A DNA stretch of 62,331 bases from Candidatus Nitrosopolaris wilkensis. GTDB taxonomy: Archaea > Thermoproteota > Nitrososphaeria > Nitrososphaerales > Nitrososphaeraceae. The stretch's first letter is position 1; every line of letters starts with the position of its first letter. The translations under genes were made by a program, and so were the position numbers. The notes below the pieces were generated by a model, which did not search any database, was not told where the DNA came from, and saw only the letters and a list, made by a program, of their open reading frames with translations. Where the stretch lies: assembly GCA_003176995.1 (NCBI GenBank), contig QHBN01000043.1, forward strand, positions 1 to 62,331. Reading direction: 5' to 3'. Below, piece after piece: positions 45,494 to 54,288 of the stretch.

Positions 45494-45744
45494 GCAAATT
45501 TCATTAATAAGTAATTCACATACTGTTGTTCAGCTGCAATTTTCAAAGTCAAGATTTGCTAAACAATCGTAATACACTCGAATATGTTGCTGTAAATCTG
45601 GGGTCGCAAATTGGTGTACAGTACATATGCATATGCAGAGTAGTTTGTAATTGCCTTCGATGATATACAGCCAATATAGATAAAATCATATGTTTTCCTA
45701 ATCAAAGCTATACTTATAATTCGCAATTTTGATTGTTATGATAA

Positions 45745-45752
45745 CGAGGTGA
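45745..45752 (+). promoter_or_regulatory. Strong Shine-Dalgarno before the cyclase
   Basis: CGAGGTGA matches the archaeal anti-SD (core GAGGTGA). Six bases later the coding frame has ATA at 45759, not ATG, GTG or TTG. The site implies that translation begins near 45759 rather than at the TTG 45792. Confidence 0.5.
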
Positions 45753-45758
45753 AATAAT

Positions 45759-46739
45759 ATAACTACAGAGCAGAGGCAGACTATACTTAATTTGTATAAT
45801 TCCGGAATAATGCCAGATATAATTGCTCTTGAGTTGGATATAACCCAAGAGGAGGTCATGCGAATTATTCAAAGGGAGAACAGCGAAGAGGAAAGAAGAA
45901 AAATAACCGCCAAAAATGTATCTGACGTTCCACTGTTAAGCAAGTTTTACCTTGATGATGTGGTCAACATCAATAAAGCTATTAAACTAGCACAATCCAG
46001 AATGTGGGGGGCTCTGAAAGTAGGATCTGACTTTAACATCTCGATGGAAGAGACCCAAAACATTCTGGAAATCTATGCGAAGTCCAAGGTTACTCTAGTG
46101 ATTTTGCACGTAGATTTGGTGGATTCAACTAGACTACTAATGACGCTTCCTGTCGATAGGCTTGCGACGATAATCCAGGCTTTTAGTCAGGAAATGTCCT
46201 TAATGATAGCAGCATACGGCGGATATGTACTAAAATACATCGGGGATGCAATCCTAGCTTTTTTTATGGTTGACTCTAGTGACTTCTATCTGCCGTCCAT
46301 TAACTCGGTAAATTGCGCTTGCTCTATGATCAAAGTGGTTCGAGAGGGTATAAATCCAATACTAAATCAATATGATTATCCTGAGCTGAATGTAAGAATC
46401 GGAATAGATGTTGGTGAGAATGCGGTAGTACAATACGGATGGGAGAATCGCACGATAGATGGAAAAATTGTATCGAAAAGGCCCCAGCTCGATATATTAG
46501 GTTATACGATGAGCATCGCAACCAAGATGACTACACTCGCAAAGCCCGATCACATCATAATCGGCCAATTAGTGTATGAGGTACTTGAAGACAAACAAAA
46601 GTCTACTTTTAGACAATTACCCCTAAGCCCACTTATTTGGAACTATTCTAGTAGTAATACTGGAGATATTTATCATCTATATGTCAGCTTGAGTGAGAAT
46701 GAAAGGACCATTCAAGATAGTCTCAATCTGACCAAGTAA
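45759..46739 (+). CDS. HTH-class III nucleotidyl (adenylate/guanylate) cyclase
   Basis: About 326 residues if it begins at ATA 45759, 315 from TTG 45792. The start (TILNLYNSGIMPDIIALELDITQEEVMRIIQ in two halves) resembles a helix-turn-helix. Residues 100-300 are a class III cyclase domain: LVILHVDLVDSTRLL with the metal Asp, YVLKYIGDAILAFF with the second Asp (KxxGD), LNVRIGIDVGENAV and LGYTMSIATKMTTLA. It should make cAMP or cGMP from ATP or GTP. No membrane segment is seen. The HTH fusion suggests DNA-linked activity or a dimerisation unit. Confidence 0.8.
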   Translation: MTTEQRQTILNLYNSGIMPDIIALELDITQEEVMRIIQRENSEEERRKITAKNVSDVPLLSKFYLDDVVNINKAIKLAQSRMWGALKVGSDFNISMEETQNILEIYAKSKVTLVILHVDLVDSTRLLMTLPVDRLATIIQAFSQEMSLMIAAYGGYVLKYIGDAILAFFMVDSSDFYLPSINSVNCACSMIKVVREGINPILNQYDYPELNVRIGIDVGENAVVQYGWENRTIDGKIVSKRPQLDILGYTMSIATKMTTLAKPDHIIIGQLVYEVLEDKQKSTFRQLPLSPLIWNYSSSNTGDIYHLYVSLSENERTIQDSLNLTK

Positions 46740-46774
46740 ATTTTATTATGTCACATACTTTGCAAATACTTTTT

Positions 46775-48844
46775 TTAAGCTTTGGCGTAAGAGCCCGATT
46801 TCCTTTCGTATATCTGTCCGTTTTGCATAGCCTTTTTGATAAAAGTTCTTGCCTCCTCCTCAGTGAATTTCCCTGTCTTTGCAAGCTCATTAATGAAATT
46901 CTTTTCTTCTACATCATTTTTATCTTGTCCAGAAAGTGCATTAAAAACTTCCATAAATACCTTCAACTTGGAGATCTCGCTGTGAGGCTTGCCATGCAGT
47001 ACACCTAGATCTACCCTTCCCGTGTTAACATCAACCCCCGCAGTTTCTAACATTCTTTGCACAAGGTAGATTGCACGTTCCGCATCATCGGTCTCCACTT
47101 TGTCTTTTAGCAACAATCTCGCCCTTGCCGTAGATAGTCTAATCAGACCTTCAAGCTGTCTGGGTGTAACGGTGATCATACCTTCGGAGTCGACATTTCT
47201 CATTTTCATGTAATAATTTTTAATAATATCGATTGCTTCAATCGTTAGCCGTGGTTCGATCTGTTTCGAAAATGCAAGATATTTACTGAACAGATCTATA
47301 TCGATCGCAGGATGCGCTGCACGTCCTGAATCACGATGAAGCTCCAAAATGTGACTCGCTACACGGCTATCCTTTTCTTTCTCTGGCGTGTCTCTAACCA
47401 CATAAATGATGTCAAATCGAGTCAAAAGCGGAATGGGCAAATTAACATTCTCTGTTATATTCTTGAATGGATCATACTTCCCATAGAGCGGGTTCGCTGC
47501 CGACAAGATGGAAGTTCGTGCATTTAATGTGGCAACAATACCTCCTTTTGCTACAGAGCAGGTCTGTTGTTCCATAACTTCATGCAATGCTGAGCGGTCT
47601 TCAGGCTTTATCTTATCAAACTCATCAATGCAAACCAAGCCCTGGTCTCCTAACACCACAGCCCCAGCTTCGAGCATCATTATCCCAGACTTGTCTCGAA
47701 TTACGGCAGCAGTCAGACCTGCTGCTGTCGTACCTCGTCCAGAGGTATAAAGACCCCTCGGTGCAATTTTAGCGGCGAACTTTAACATTTCCGATTTTGC
47801 AGTGCCAGGATCGCCGACCAAAAAGATATTGAGATCTCCCCTGCGGGTTGATCCGTCTTCTAGTTTTTTTGTTACTGATCCTACTATTAATAGTAAAATT
47901 GCTTCTTTGATCACTTCGTGACCGTAGACGTGGGGAGCAAAAGAAGCTATAAGTTTGTCATATGCATCCGGTTTGCTTGCTATAGCCAAGATCTGTTTTT
48001 CATCTTCTGTGCTAATTGCTATTCTTTCGACAGTTCGCATCTCCTTGCTACCGGCCCGTCCGCCAAGGTATTCAATGTTATTTCCTTCCATTCGTAAGCG
48101 GAATAGGCTAGTCTTTACTTGCGGGGAGATTTGGTCTTGCTCTATTCTGATAATACCTGTTAACATAATTCTGTCTCCCGGTCGACATTGATCAACAAGG
48201 TCACCCATCACTGTGACTTCCACATAGTGTGGGAGCTGACCAGCTGGTAGATCCTCAGGTAATTCCTGAAGTCTTACCATTTGAAAGTCACTAAAAATGC
48301 TATTTTCCGGATCCATCTCAAGCTCTTTCTCTGAACAGTTTATGCACTTCAAAGGTTGTCTCAGTTGTAGTCCTTTCAATTGCGCTTCGGTAATGGTGTT
48401 ACAGTTGAGGCAGCGATAGCCGATCTTCTTGGCAAGTGGTTTAACCTCGGATGACCTCACGACCATACCCGAAACTCCAATTAACTTGTCTATTACCTCG
48501 GCATTTATATCTCGCAAGCCCTTCTGTACGGTATAATTTCCTATTCTAACTTTGATTTTATCTCGTATTTCCAATGCGTAATCTGGGTGGATTTCGGTTA
48601 GAATTGATAACACCGCGGCATTAAATGCCTCTAACATTTCGTCTGGATTATGTGTGATATGCTTGGCAAGATCTGGCCTAAATGTATCGAAATCAATATA
48701 ATCAACTACAAGTGAAACAGAGTTCGAGGCCATCATATGGTTAATACTATCAAAATACTTGTAGGTCCCATCTTTATCTTTAAATGATCGTAAAAACTTT
48801 TCTAAATTGTTGGATAATGCCGCTAAGGTTTGTTGCTCAGACAA
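46775..48844 (-). CDS. mcm: Replicative DNA helicase MCM
   Basis: A 689-residue MCM, the hexameric 3'-5' replicative helicase. N-terminal zinc ribbon CLNCNT ... CINCSE (about 145-170); Walker A GDPGTAKSE near residue 344; Walker B LVCIDEFDKI; sensor 1 AANP; arginine finger PLLTRFDIIYVV; C-terminal winged helix. The start overlaps the GINS gene by eight bases, so the two are translationally coupled. Length is normal for archaeal MCM. Confidence 0.95.
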   Translation of the reverse strand: MSEQQTLAALSNNLEKFLRSFKDKDGTYKYFDSINHMMASNSVSLVVDYIDFDTFRPDLAKHITHNPDEMLEAFNAAVLSILTEIHPDYALEIRDKIKVRIGNYTVQKGLRDINAEVIDKLIGVSGMVVRSSEVKPLAKKIGYRCLNCNTITEAQLKGLQLRQPLKCINCSEKELEMDPENSIFSDFQMVRLQELPEDLPAGQLPHYVEVTVMGDLVDQCRPGDRIMLTGIIRIEQDQISPQVKTSLFRLRMEGNNIEYLGGRAGSKEMRTVERIAISTEDEKQILAIASKPDAYDKLIASFAPHVYGHEVIKEAILLLIVGSVTKKLEDGSTRRGDLNIFLVGDPGTAKSEMLKFAAKIAPRGLYTSGRGTTAAGLTAAVIRDKSGIMMLEAGAVVLGDQGLVCIDEFDKIKPEDRSALHEVMEQQTCSVAKGGIVATLNARTSILSAANPLYGKYDPFKNITENVNLPIPLLTRFDIIYVVRDTPEKEKDSRVASHILELHRDSGRAAHPAIDIDLFSKYLAFSKQIEPRLTIEAIDIIKNYYMKMRNVDSEGMITVTPRQLEGLIRLSTARARLLLKDKVETDDAERAIYLVQRMLETAGVDVNTGRVDLGVLHGKPHSEISKLKVFMEVFNALSGQDKNDVEEKNFINELAKTGKFTEEEARTFIKKAMQNGQIYERKSGSYAKA

Positions 48845-49424
48845 ATTTCTTTAACACTCTCTGTTTGAATGTTGAAGAAGAATTGTGAACAAGAATATAG
48901 AGTTCATTTTCTTCAGCTGAGAGTTTTTCTTTTAGTTCTGGTGAAAGAGGAGACGCGGCTGCGAGCTTGACAATTTTTTCGAGACGAGAAGCTATGAACG
49001 AGTTCATTGAAACTATCAGATTTTCCCTTTCTCTTTCCTTCAAACCCTCTAAATAATCATTAACTCTTATATAAAAATCGGTATCTATTCCGGACAGATC
49101 ATGAGGCTTTGCTATTCTTTCGCGATTCAAAGCTCTGGAAATATATGTAGAGACGTGATTATCCGGAATTTCAACAGTGTCTTGGTCCAACAAAATTTTT
49201 GCTACCCATCGTGGAAGGGATGATAGATCACCTTCCTTTGCGTCGATTGTGAGGCCGCCTACAGACACATTTACATCTCGTTTGTATGATACCCTAACTT
49301 CTTCCATCAAATATTCTATACGATAAGCGCCTTGAATAATTTTGACCTCATTATCTGAAGAAGTATTACTAGGCAATCTGACTGTGTTGAGTATATAATT
49401 ATTGATCGTTATATCTTTTGTCAA
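48837..49424 (-). CDS. GINS complex subunit (B-domain first, Gins23-like)
   Basis: A 195-residue protein. The small beta B-domain comes first (VSVGGLTIDAKEGDLSSLPRW then VAKILLDQDTVEI), followed by a helical A-domain with two long helices (DYLEGLKERERENLIVSM, SRLEKIVKLAA). The B-then-A order is that of Gins23 in Archaea, though lineage-specific arrangements exist. It links MCM and Cdc45/RecJ in the replisome. Co-transcribed with mcm, divergent from RFC small subunit. Confidence 0.75.
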   Translation of the reverse strand: MTKDITINNYILNTVRLPSNTSSDNEVKIIQGAYRIEYLMEEVRVSYKRDVNVSVGGLTIDAKEGDLSSLPRWVAKILLDQDTVEIPDNHVSTYISRALNRERIAKPHDLSGIDTDFYIRVNDYLEGLKERERENLIVSMNSFIASRLEKIVKLAAASPLSPELKEKLSAEENELYILVHNSSSTFKQRVLKKFV

Positions 49425-49481
49425 GACAGCTTTTGTTAAGCTGCGAGCTAAACTCGAGGGCGAGTTATTCAGTTAACTTAT

Positions 49482-49494
49482 TATGATATAAAAA
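49482..49494 (+). promoter_or_regulatory. TATA box of the RFC small subunit gene
   Basis: ATGATATAAAAAG is centred about 27 bases before the ATG at 49516, giving a leaderless mRNA. It is in the 91-base region shared with the divergent GINS-mcm operon. Confidence 0.6.
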
Positions 49495-49515
49495 GAGTCA
49501 GGTATTCCACCACGC

Positions 49516-50511
49516 ATGCCAACAATAAACAAAAATCTCTCAAATTTGATGTGGGTTGAGAGATATCGCCCGTTAACACTAAATGAAGTTATAGACCAAA
49601 AGGAAATTGTCAACGCTCTGCGACAACTTATCAATATTCCAAATGAGCTGCCACATTTGTTATTTGCAGGTCCTCCAGGAGTGGGAAAGACTACAACCGC
49701 GTTGTGTATCGCGCGACAGCTGTTAGGAGAAGAATGGCGGAGGGATACTCTCGAGTTAAATGCGTCTGACGAAAGAGGGATCAAGATGGTTCGGGAGCGG
49801 GTTAAGGAATTCGCCGCGGTCATGAAGCTAATTACCGGTAACAGGGACGAGAAACCGTTCAGAATAATTATACTTGATGAAGCAGATGAGATGACTTCTG
49901 AAGCGCAGACTGCCCTAAGGAGAATCATTGAAGACAGCTCGAGAACGACTCGCTTCATTATTATTTGTAATTATCTGTCCCAGATAATTGAGCCTCTGCA
50001 GAGTAGGTGTGTAGTCTTTCGGTTTACAAGATTGGCGAAGGAGGACCTCGTAAGACACCTAAAAACGATCTGTGAAAAAGAAGGAGCTAAATTTGAAGAA
50101 AAAGCACTCTCACAGATCTATGATGCCACTTCTGGAGACTTACGCCACTCTATTAACATACTCCAGGCGTCGGCGGGCATGGGGTCCGTAACACACGCCA
50201 ATGTAATTGCATCAAGAGGGCTTTCAGGCAAATCCAGAGTCGGAGAAGTTATCAGACTAGCTCTTGCTGGTAGGTTCACTGACGCCAGGGTCAAACTATT
50301 TGAATTGACAAACGTGTATGGATTGTCTGAAAATGATTTTCTCAAATATGCTAATCAGGAAGCGTATGATATGAAATTGGATCATCCTGATGAATTTGCA
50401 GCTCTAATGGCAGAATATGATTACAGACTCGCAGCGGGTGCCCATCCTGAGATCCAGTTAGCTGCGTTGTTGGCGCAATTGGGCAAGTTAGGATCAAAGG
50501 CTAGTAACTAA
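49516..50511 (+). CDS. rfcS: Replication factor C small subunit (clamp loader)
   Basis: A 331-residue AAA+ protein that with RFC large subunit loads the PCNA sliding clamp. RFC boxes: VERYRPLTLNEVIDQ (box II), Walker A AGPPGVGKTT near residue 51, LDEADEMT (DEAD-type Walker B, about 120), and the SRC arginine-finger motif LQSRCVVFRF; then C-terminal collar helices. Full length. Divergent from GINS-mcm, so initiation and elongation factors share one control region. Confidence 0.95.
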   Translation: MPTINKNLSNLMWVERYRPLTLNEVIDQKEIVNALRQLINIPNELPHLLFAGPPGVGKTTTALCIARQLLGEEWRRDTLELNASDERGIKMVRERVKEFAAVMKLITGNRDEKPFRIIILDEADEMTSEAQTALRRIIEDSSRTTRFIIICNYLSQIIEPLQSRCVVFRFTRLAKEDLVRHLKTICEKEGAKFEEKALSQIYDATSGDLRHSINILQASAGMGSVTHANVIASRGLSGKSRVGEVIRLALAGRFTDARVKLFELTNVYGLSENDFLKYANQEAYDMKLDHPDEFAALMAEYDYRLAAGAHPEIQLAALLAQLGKLGSKASN

Positions 50512-50539
50512 CAGATGTAGTGGTATTTTGAAGCAATAG

Positions 50540-50812
50540 CTAATAATCTTCCTCAACCTCTTCTTCGCCTTCTTCTTCCTCCACCTCTTCGAAGTCTTCT
50601 TCTAATTCCTCTCTTTCTTCAGCACTCTTGTAGGGAAGGTCGGCCTCGCCAGGAGCGCCACACACTGGACACTTGAATTCAATAGTCTGACCTTCAAGAT
50701 CCAGAGGAAATTCTTTAGAAAATATTTCGTCACACTTCGAACATACCAGTGTAGTTTGAATATTGTCTTGACTAAATTTGTGTGACTGTACTCTAAAGAT
50801 CGTACTCGCCAT
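50540..50812 (-). CDS. Zinc-ribbon protein with acidic tail
   Basis: A 90-residue protein: a zinc ribbon (LVCSKCDEIF ... FKCPVCGAPG) followed by an almost pure Glu/Asp tail of about 30 residues. Such thaumarchaeal proteins have no assigned role; the acidic tail may contact basic ribosomal or chromatin proteins. It is convergent with rfcS and downstream of the folE operon on the same strand. Confidence 0.75.
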   Translation of the reverse strand: MASTIFRVQSHKFSQDNIQTTLVCSKCDEIFSKEFPLDLEGQTIEFKCPVCGAPGEADLPYKSAEEREELEEDFEEVEEEEGEEEVEEDY

Positions 50813-50909
50813 TCTTTTTACCTATAATTACTTTATTATAAGCCTTGTTGTCGCTTAGATGCAAATAACTGTATGGTTGTGTACTCTACTATATACTCGA
50901 TTTTGATGT

Positions 50910-51515
50910 TCACATTGCCTGTAATTCTGGTTTTGAGGTATAAATGAGTGAAAGGACATGTTCACGAATTTCCTTCTGTTCCATTATACCACGGTGAGCC
51001 TCTGTCAGTATTAAGCTTCCATTTCTAACACCACGCATTTTCATGCACAAATGTTCCCCTTCTGCTATGACCAGAACTCCTTTCACTCCTCTTCTCATTA
51101 CCTCATCCGCAATCTCTTTTGTAAGCCTCTCCTGAATTTGCATTCTACGTGCATATTTTTCAACAAGGCGGATTAATTTCGATATCCCAAATACTTTACC
51201 AGCAGGAACATATGCTATGTGTATCTTTCCGAAAAATGGAAGCATATGATGTTCGCACATACTGTAAAATTGGATATCTTTGGCGATAATTGTTTCTGCA
51301 GCCTCGGTGAAGCTTACATCGAGTTCTGAGTTTATTTTATATCCACCAAATATCTCCTCGTACATCTCAGCCATACGTGCCGGAGTCCCAATTAGGCCTT
51401 CTCGATCTGGGTTTTCGCCTATCTCTATCAGCAGTTGTCTTAGCAATTTTTCTATTTTTTCCTTATGTATCGTATCTACTTTTTCTATGTTTATCTTTTC
51501 ATCTGGCTGCATCAT
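50910..51515 (-). CDS. folE: GTP cyclohydrolase I (FolE, type IA)
   Basis: A 201-residue enzyme making 7,8-dihydroneopterin triphosphate from GTP. Zinc ligands: Cys and His in YSMCEHHMLPFFG and Cys in HLCMKMRGVRNG, all kept. The C-terminal AYVPAGKVFGISKL and RMQIQERLTKEIAD regions match FolE. The product feeds the preQ0/archaeosine route, as the neighbours queE and queC show, and could also serve pterin synthesis with the folP homologue. Starts six bases after the queE stop. Confidence 0.9.
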   Translation of the reverse strand: MMQPDEKINIEKVDTIHKEKIEKLLRQLLIEIGENPDREGLIGTPARMAEMYEEIFGGYKINSELDVSFTEAAETIIAKDIQFYSMCEHHMLPFFGKIHIAYVPAGKVFGISKLIRLVEKYARRMQIQERLTKEIADEVMRRGVKGVLVIAEGEHLCMKMRGVRNGSLILTEAHRGIMEQKEIREHVLSLIYTSKPELQAM

Positions 51516-51520
51516 TTTTA

Positions 51521-52249
51521 TTATCTAGCCCCTATTTGTTTATGTAACTGAGGTATAATCCTTACCTCTCTGTAATAGGGACAAACTATATCGTAAAATT
51601 GTAACAGACGTTCTGTTGTTGGTTCGTCTATCCTGTCGCTCGGCTGTATTATAAACCCACTTATGTCTGCAGAACGTACGTGTTGGAAGATATTTTCTAC
51701 AAGACCTGCGAACTCTTTAATATCAGTCGAATTAGTCACTACAATTTTGATGTATGTGATTTTGTGGTTTTTAACAGACGTCCTTAAGCACCTAATTTCA
51801 TTCTGCAATAAGTTGTCATAATGATTCATATCAACTACCTTAGAATCGCGCATCTTGAGCTCTACTTTACAAATATCTATATACGGAATGAGTTTTGCAA
51901 ACCTATCGGAGTCATAACATGCTGATTCTAAGTAAGTCCTAAGTCCTCTCTCTCTAACGAATTTGGCTAGATCGATGACCGCCTCGTATTGGACTAACGG
52001 CTCACCTCCAGTAAAATTAACTTTGTAGGTAAAGGGCTTTAGGTGATCTGCGATTAGCTTCTTTACATATTCAACTGAATAGCTATTACCACTATACATC
52101 GGTAAAGCATAGCTAGTGTCACACCATCGACATTTGAGATGACATCCCGCCATTCTCACAAAGAGTGTCTTTGTACCAAACAAGATGCCCTCGCCTTCGA
52201 TACTAGTGAATATTTCGCTAAGTTGGATTGTATTTGGGTTCGTTAGCAT
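51521..52249 (-). CDS. queE: 7-carboxy-7-deazaguanine synthase QueE
   Basis: A 242-residue radical SAM enzyme converting 6-carboxytetrahydropterin to 7-carboxy-7-deazaguanine. The cluster motif is CHLKCRWC (C36, C40, C43), with GEGILFGTKTLFVRMAG just before and NFTGGEPLVQYE after. Its ATG lies inside the queC coding end (32-base overlap), so translation is coupled. Middle gene of queC-queE-folE. Confidence 0.92.
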   Translation of the reverse strand: MLTNPNTIQLSEIFTSIEGEGILFGTKTLFVRMAGCHLKCRWCDTSYALPMYSGNSYSVEYVKKLIADHLKPFTYKVNFTGGEPLVQYEAVIDLAKFVRERGLRTYLESACYDSDRFAKLIPYIDICKVELKMRDSKVVDMNHYDNLLQNEIRCLRTSVKNHKITYIKIVVTNSTDIKEFAGLVENIFQHVRSADISGFIIQPSDRIDEPTTERLLQFYDIVCPYYREVRIIPQLHKQIGAR

Positions 52250-52982
52250 AACGTGTTTTATCCTCTACACCTGCGTTGCTAATTGCAATCTTCCTATTTA
52301 TACACGATTCGCATCTGCCACACTGAATAGGATTTTTACCTTTTTCCCTTAACCCGTTGGAATAGCAGCTCCATGTATCGAAAATCCGATCGCCTAGATG
52401 TTTATAGCCTTTCCTCAACAAATCTGACTTATCTATACCGTTAACTGCAGGAGACCACACAGTTATCTTTTGTCTCGTTCCCGATCTTATGCCGTCCGAT
52501 TCGCCCAGATTCAGCGTATTGGTTATTGACTTTATGAAACTTACACGACAATCTGGATATCGTTCGTCGCCAGTATGTGCACCATATGCCACGAGCTCTG
52601 CACCAATGCTCATGGCCCATGCACTTGCAATTGTGATGAATACTGCATTTCTCAGTGGGACAACGATACTATAATCGAAATGTTGGGGTAAAACTTGTTT
52701 TGTGTCTGTTAAGACGTTTGTTCTTCCATAAATCTCCTTCATGAACGAGATATCAACAATTCTATGATCTTCAATCTTCAAAATCCTTGCGAAACGTTTT
52801 GCTGCCTGAATTTCGTATCTTGCTCGCTGTCCGTATGCAAAAGTGAGCATGTAAACGCTGTAACCTTCTTCTCCCAAATAGGCCGCGGTGCAAATAGAAT
52901 CAAGTCCACCACTCACGATACACACTGCTTTTCGTATTCTTGGTCGCGTATGGGTAGGCAGAGCCTCAAGTTTGGAGGGCAA
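52218..52982 (-). CDS. queC: 7-cyano-7-deazaguanine (preQ0) synthase QueC
   Basis: A 254-residue ATP-dependent enzyme turning 7-carboxy-7-deazaguanine into preQ0, the base inserted at G15 of archaeal tRNA for archaeosine. PP-loop VSGGLDSICTA (about 23-33), GQRARYEI, and a C-terminal zinc site with CSSNG-like Cys and CGRCESCINRK. queD and the tRNA-guanine transglycosylase are not in the window. Confidence 0.92.
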   Translation of the reverse strand: MPSKLEALPTHTRPRIRKAVCIVSGGLDSICTAAYLGEEGYSVYMLTFAYGQRARYEIQAAKRFARILKIEDHRIVDISFMKEIYGRTNVLTDTKQVLPQHFDYSIVVPLRNAVFITIASAWAMSIGAELVAYGAHTGDERYPDCRVSFIKSITNTLNLGESDGIRSGTRQKITVWSPAVNGIDKSDLLRKGYKHLGDRIFDTWSCYSNGLREKGKNPIQCGRCESCINRKIAISNAGVEDKTRYANEPKYNPT

Positions 52983-53034
52983 TACACATGATTAACAATT
53001 AATACTATATTATGTGCTACTACTAGAACCTGTA

Positions 53035-54081
53035 CTACATTGACAAACGACTACCTTCAATAGTAACAATGTAACTTTTTTCTGCGGGTTCAATTTGATA
53101 TTTGCATCCTACTATTTGGCTTACAACGTGCAGATTCGTCTTGAGATGTTCAGTCGCTATTCCTATCCTATATCGCGATTTTCCCTTTGTGAGGCTTAGC
53201 GGGATTACGAGCATATCTGCAAGAAATCGATCAATTGGAACGTTGACCTCATAGCTTTCAATAAAATTCTGCACAGCTTCTTCCCCTACTTTTTCGGCCG
53301 ATTTGTCTCTTGCGCCAATCGAATCACCACCGATATATGGGCCAAAATCAGATTCAGAGTACACCAAAATCGAAGTACCAGGGGATAGTGAAGATTCAAA
53401 TGAGGACGAATAAAAATTGCAGCGAACTCCACGCCTTTCTAATCTTAACAGAGCAGAAGAAATCTGTCTTTCTGCAACGCTTTTAGGAAGTTGGCAACAA
53501 ACACTCGCAATTTTAGGTTCTACGTTTCGTCTATTCAAGAGGTCAAATGAGCTTATGTTATTACAGGGACTAATCTCTGCCTGTATTACTCCCCCGCCCT
53601 TGGGGTAGTATCCTCTTTTGAGGATATTTAGGCTGAAATTTATTCCTATATTTTTATACGCGTTGTGCATGATAAAGCGCAGATAATCAGCAGTAGGGCT
53701 CATCTTCACGTCGGTACCACCAGTTACCTGAACACTTAGGCTTTTGCCTGATAACGCCACAGCGGGAATAATTGTTTGTAATATCATCGGAATGCTACCT
53801 GCAGTTCCCGTATCAATTCTTAACTCGCCTCCTTCATAATTGTCTGGTTTTGGAACAAATCTTATCCATTCGGCACCGACTTTAAGATTCTCTACCCTCG
53901 CGCGGAATATCTCGGCTACAGCCCTTGTCGCGTGCATATGCTGTGGTCTGAGTCCAGGATTATGACGTTTAGCTCGGATATTGATTACCTCTATAGACTT
54001 TCCAGTTATAGCAGATAAGGTGACGGCGCTACGCAGAATTTGTCCTCCGCCCTCACCATAGGCACCGTCGATTGTTAGCAC
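53035..54081 (-). CDS. rtcA: RNA 3'-terminal phosphate cyclase RtcA
   Basis: A 348-residue enzyme forming a 2',3'-cyclic phosphate at RNA ends with ATP. Signatures: DGAYGEGGGQILRSAVTLSAITGK at the start (in two parts), RPQHMHATRAVAEI, and YYPKGGGVIQAEI; the nucleotidyl His lies near the C-terminus (GIATEHLKTNLHV). It precedes queC by about 50 bases on the same strand, so the four genes may form an RNA-modification operon. Confidence 0.92.
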   Translation of the reverse strand: MLTIDGAYGEGGGQILRSAVTLSAITGKSIEVINIRAKRHNPGLRPQHMHATRAVAEIFRARVENLKVGAEWIRFVPKPDNYEGGELRIDTGTAGSIPMILQTIIPAVALSGKSLSVQVTGGTDVKMSPTADYLRFIMHNAYKNIGINFSLNILKRGYYPKGGGVIQAEISPCNNISSFDLLNRRNVEPKIASVCCQLPKSVAERQISSALLRLERRGVRCNFYSSSFESSLSPGTSILVYSESDFGPYIGGDSIGARDKSAEKVGEEAVQNFIESYEVNVPIDRFLADMLVIPLSLTKGKSRYRIGIATEHLKTNLHVVSQIVGCKYQIEPAEKSYIVTIEGSRLSM

Positions 54082-54288
54082 AAAGATCCGTCATTCTTGT
54101 GGATATAGAAAGATAAAAATTCTGCTCTACAACTCATACATAAAATAATCAGAATAACGACAATATTATCATTGTTATTATCATTGTTTTCTTGAATAGA
54201 ACACGTCAGATAAATTGATCTTTTCCTAAGATATCAAAATTACTTTAAATTATCGAGTCTATTATGAGTCTACAATGTTGAATATATA

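Larger units (their letters stand above)
45419..45758. other. Intergenic with tautomerase remnant and cyclase promoter
   Basis: Holds the tautomerase-tail remnant (45452-45493) and a TATA-like ACTTATAATT at about 45712-45721 before the cyclase gene. Nothing else is supported. Confidence 0.4.
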
